A stretch of 53,816 bases of DNA from a virus. Position 1 is the first letter of the stretch. Each line of letters opens with the position of its first letter. Where the stretch lies: positions 1 through 53,816 of the IMG/VR virus record IMGVR_UViG_3300007539_000025. One strand, written 5' to 3'. The notes beneath the pieces were generated by a model. The model was not told the origin of the DNA, searched no databases, and saw only the letters and a list, made by a program, of their open reading frames with translations. This document shows, in pieces, positions 51,111 to 53,816 of this stretch. The translations under genes were made by a program, and so were the position numbers.

Positions 51111-52826
51111 CTAACCATCACACGCGACACAATCTTCACTCATTGCGCGCTCTGCAATATCTCCACGTAGGACACTCTCTGTCCTCATATAATACAACGT
51201 TTTTATACCTTGTTTCCAAGCTTCCATATGAACTTGATTAAGCCACTTTGGTGTAGCTTCGGAAGGAAAGGCTAAGTTCAAGCTAACAGACTGATCGATA
51301 TACTGTTGTCTTATACCTGCTTGTCTAACTAGCTCTAGTTGATTTATCTCTTTAAATGTTTTAAATATTTCTTTAACAGGTGTTTCGTTTATTTCTAAAC
51401 CATCTAGTTCTTTTACTCCTTGAACAGATCCACCGTCTTTCAATATCTTATTCCATATGTTTTCGTTATTCAGTTTAAATCTTCTTAACACCTTGACAAG
51501 CGTCGGATTTTTTCTGATAAACGTCCCTTTAGCAGTTTGCTCAGTAAAAACATTAGCGGCCCAAGGCTCAATACCAGGACTAATGTTGCCAGCCAACTTA
51601 CTATTAGAGACAGTAGGAGCAATAGCCCGAAGATGAGTATTCCGCATACCTGTACCACGACACCACAAAGGTTCGCCGTAAATCTCTGCCAATGCTCTTG
51701 AAGCTCTTTCTGATTCGATCTTAATCTGGCTAAATATACGTCTTGTTTGGAATTGCGCTGGCAAACCCTCAAACGCATAGCCGTTCTGTTGTAAGTACGT
51801 ATGCCAACCGAGGACTCCCAACCCAAGTGCTCTGCCTTTCTCAGCAGATCGTACAGAGTTCTCGAAGCCTTTTCTATATTTAGCTTTCTGTATAAACTCC
51901 TCAAGCACACCGTCCAGAAACCAGATAGCATCGTAAATAATGTTTGTGTTTTTCCATTCGTCATATTTTGCTAAGTTTAGTGATGATAAACAACACACAA
52001 AACTGTGTGATTCGTCTGTATGTAGAACTATTTCACTACATATATTTGTCATGTGTACCTTTAATGCATTTTCTTTGTATGCTTCTGGATTAGCTTTGTT
52101 AGTGTTTCCTTTAAACAAGATATACGGCTCTCCGGTGCTTTTCCTCTTTCTAAGTAATTTACTCCATCTAGCCCTTGCTGTTGCATCTCCTTGCTCAAGC
52201 TTTCGCATAAACTTATCACCAATAACTGCGCATTGATGTAAGTTAAGGCTTTGTCTGTTAATATCTCCTTTAGGTTCTCGTATTTCAAGCCATTCTTCAA
52301 AATCATCGTGGTCAATGTTGATATTGACGCTTGCAGCTCCTCGTCTAACTGATCCTTGGTTTGTTGCAAGGATTGTACTATCATAGATCTTGCAGAAGGG
52401 TACGACTCCGTCTGATGTTCCATTTCCTGTTATTTTAGCGCCGGCTGGTCTAATCATATTAACTCCAATGCCTACACCGCCGCCGTGCTTCGCGAGTAGC
52501 ATCATTTCTAAGTTCTTAGTGCCAATGTCAACTATGCTATCAGCAACATCAATACCGAAACAACTTATAGGTAAACCTCTATCTAGTCCTGTATTAGACA
52601 GAACAGGTGAGGCCAAACATAACCAACCGTTCCATATGTATTCAAAGAACCTGTCGGTTAACTCTGGTTTATAAAGTCTTTTAGCAACTGTATTAGCTAC
52701 ACGCATGTAAGCATCTCTAGGAGTTTCACCGTTGTGTAGATAACCACCAGCTATAGTTTTCTTATAAACTTCTGTATCTCCCCAGTTAGGGTAATCTATT
52801 CCTTTTTTCCAATCTTTATTCCACAT
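51111..52826 (-). CDS. nrdA: ribonucleotide reductase class I large subunit (NrdA type, short)
   Basis: Reduces ribonucleotides to deoxyribonucleotides for phage DNA synthesis. Catalytic set complete: Cys89 (LPISCFG), Asn261-Cys263-Glu265 (TNICSEI), Cys278/279 (SFVCCLSS), Tyr545-Tyr546 (LYYMRTES) for radical transfer, and C-terminal CVAC (566-569) for re-reduction. At 571 aa it lacks the N-terminal ATP-cone of cellular enzymes (about 760 aa), so it is probably not shut off by dATP. Bases 51481-51960 are GC-richer with different codon use (see findings). It starts in the stop of the next upstream gene (TAATG overlap). Confidence 0.95.
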   Translation of the reverse strand: MWNKDWKKGIDYPNWGDTEVYKKTIAGGYLHNGETPRDAYMRVANTVAKRLYKPELTDRFFEYIWNGWLCLASPVLSNTGLDRGLPISCFGIDVADSIVDIGTKNLEMMLLAKHGGGVGIGVNMIRPAGAKITGNGTSDGVVPFCKIYDSTILATNQGSVRRGAASVNINIDHDDFEEWLEIREPKGDINRQSLNLHQCAVIGDKFMRKLEQGDATARARWSKLLRKRKSTGEPYILFKGNTNKANPEAYKENALKVHMTNICSEIVLHTDESHSFVCCLSSLNLAKYDEWKNTNIIYDAIWFLDGVLEEFIQKAKYRKGFENSVRSAEKGRALGLGVLGWHTYLQQNGYAFEGLPAQFQTRRIFSQIKIESERASRALAEIYGEPLWCRGTGMRNTHLRAIAPTVSNSKLAGNISPGIEPWAANVFTEQTAKGTFIRKNPTLVKVLRRFKLNNENIWNKILKDGGSVQGVKELDGLEINETPVKEIFKTFKEINQLELVRQAGIRQQYIDQSVSLNLAFPSEATPKWLNQVHMEAWKQGIKTLYYMRTESVLRGDIAERAMSEDCVACDG

Positions 52827-53095
52827 TACGAAAAATATAATATTGTGTAGGCAACCGCTACGTTTAAATTAACAAGTACTAAGTTCCATTGTTTAGCAAC
52901 AAATACTTGTGGTATCGATATAACACCAGCAATTATGTAGGTTATAATACCTATTTGATCTGGCAACAGATGAGGACTAGTCATCATAAAACCAGTCCCC
53001 ATATATCCTAATCTATTAGCCAATCTTTCTTCTGGCTTTAATCTTCTTTGTCTTACTAAGAACCTTAATAAGCTTCTTTTACTAGGCTTTCTCAT
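52826..53095 (-). CDS. small membrane protein between nrdA and nrdB (89 aa)
   Basis: Basic N-terminus (KPSKRSLLRFLVRQRRLKPE) then two hydrophobic segments (about residues 44-64 and 68-88). Stop overlaps the nrdA start. It follows the nrdB stop with no gap. The membrane form is unexpected in a reductase operon; it is not a glutaredoxin or NrdI by motif. Could be an unrelated membrane gene inserted into the operon. Function unknown. Confidence 0.65.
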   Translation of the reverse strand: MRKPSKRSLLRFLVRQRRLKPEERLANRLGYMGTGFMMTSPHLLPDQIGIITYIIAGVISIPQVFVAKQWNLVLVNLNVAVAYTILYFS

Positions 53096-53816
53096 TTACC
53101 AAATATCTTCAAAATCTTCACCTTCATTAGCCTTACTATAGTCCGTGGGTCTAATAGCAAAAAAGTCTGTATGAGTAAGTCCACCAGTAAGATGATAAAA
53201 CCAATCGAGTACAGAAGCAGAAGCTCCATCAAAGCTAAAGTAGTTTGTTTTATCTGAATAACCAAGTTCAACAAGTTTTTCATTTGCTCTTTTTCTTATA
53301 AACTGTTTTAGATCGTTTGATTTTAAATTCTCAATATCACCCATCTCAAACATTTTGTCTATATAATTTTCTTCTAACTCAACCATTGCTTCTGCTGCTT
53401 CTAAAATATCAGTCTCGCAGTCGTCTTTTAAATTAGGTATTTCTTTACACATATCTCTAAATAACTTACAACCCATTTTGCTATGTAATGATTCGTCTCT
53501 TACAGACCATTTCATTTGTTGCCCAATGCCTTTGAGTAAGTTACGAAGCTGAAAAGAATAAAGCACTGCAAAAGCGGAATATAAAGAAACTCCTTCCGCG
53601 AAAGCAGAAAAAATAGCCAATGACTTTCCAATACCCACTGGATCTGTGCCATCATATGCAACGAGATTATCAAAACGAGCAGCCGTAGCTGGCTCATGTA
53701 AAAATGCCTCGTAATCTTCAAGTCCAAGTGTTTCATTTAAATAACTATAAGCTACAGCATGTATTGTTTCTTGTGAGCCGAACATCATAGCCATCTGCTG
53801 TATCTCATGTTTAGGA
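53096..53816 (-). CDS. nrdB: ribonucleotide reductase small subunit (NrdB), N-terminus cut by window edge
   Basis: Radical-generating partner of NrdA. The frame stays open to the right edge; residues PKHEIQQ precede the first internal Met at 53794, so the start lies beyond the window. Visible di-iron ligands are E..H in QETIHAVAY (its Tyr matching the radical Tyr), Glu in FAEGVSLY, and E..H in RDESLHSKMG. Only the first ligand and N-terminal helices are missing. C-terminus EGEDFEDIW is the acidic/aromatic tail that docks on NrdA. Bases about 53520-53715 are GC-richer than the rest. Confidence 0.92.
   Translation of the reverse strand, partial: PKHEIQQMAMMFGSQETIHAVAYSYLNETLGLEDYEAFLHEPATAARFDNLVAYDGTDPVGIGKSLAIFSAFAEGVSLYSAFAVLYSFQLRNLLKGIGQQMKWSVRDESLHSKMGCKLFRDMCKEIPNLKDDCETDILEAAEAMVELEENYIDKMFEMGDIENLKSNDLKQFIRKRANEKLVELGYSDKTNYFSFDGASASVLDWFYHLTGGLTHTDFFAIRPTDYSKANEGEDFEDIW

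Noticed and set aside
51485-51964. A 159-codon alternate frame inside nrdA
   Set aside because: Same explanation: it lies in the GC-rich tract, on the coding strand of nrdA, with no support of its own.

Overview
This window looks like about 54 kb of an AT-rich lytic phage genome whose host is probably a marine Flavobacteriia/Bacteroidota bacterium. The virus call rests on a nearly complete packaging and virion gene set: terminase, portal, acidic scaffold-like protein, capsid, head-tail and tail proteins, ejection-type proteins, S74-processed fibers and lysis genes. The host call is inferred from Sec signal peptides ending in ...ISAQ and ...FSQ, A/T-rich start contexts (AATAACTATG) mostly without a Shine-Dalgarno, and low GC. 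No tail sheath, tube or classical tape-measure gene was recognised, and several genes fit short-tailed particles, so a podovirus-like virion is the best inference. No integrase, repressor, transposase or CRISPR array was seen.

Layout. (1) 1-4260, minus strand: a cut tRNA at the edge, then about 17 small, tightly packed, mostly unknown genes and two tRNA-like RNA elements. The block is punctuated by six copies of one 32-bp motif, TTACA-N5-AATACG-N9-GGATAAT. (2) 4260-4729: a non-coding divergent control region with two of those minus-strand copies, a seventh copy on the plus strand at 4514-4545, and a long hairpin. The AATACG...GG core closely resembles promoters of T7-type single-subunit RNA polymerases, which suggests that the phage carries such a polymerase outside the window. 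(3) 4730-10735, plus strand: small proteins, GroEL and GroES, a winged-helix-like protein, a tiny HExxH protein, low-complexity proteins and a 3-TM holin candidate. (4) 10736-19040: fibers, the largest ending in an S74 self-cleaving chaperone domain. (5) 19109-27775: a second GroES-like protein, a possible small terminase, the large terminase, portal, scaffold candidate and major capsid protein, closed by a strong hairpin. (6) 27849-39826: connector, tail and adhesin-like proteins. (7) 39831-47306: a 2491-residue protein with an HExxH protease-like site, a HAD phosphatase domain and membrane-type segments, probably an ejection protein. (8) 47306-51066: a secreted outer-membrane-barrel-like protein, paired membrane/coiled-coil proteins, a secreted thioredoxin-fold protein, an M15 peptidase endolysin and small basic proteins. 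(9) 51111-53816, minus strand: class I ribonucleotide reductase large subunit, a small membrane protein and the cut small subunit, convergent with the late block across a two-way terminator.

Working model: a phage polymerase reads both arms from the control region. The minus arm makes small host-takeover proteins and RNAs. The plus arm makes the phage chaperonin, then the particle and lysis functions. The reductase supplies dNTPs. The most unusual points are the T7-like promoter family embedded in gene ends, the tRNA-like minihelices, the multi-enzyme giant virion protein, the phage outer-membrane protein, and sharply bounded GC-rich, differently coded tracts inside groEL, terL, nrdA and nrdB.
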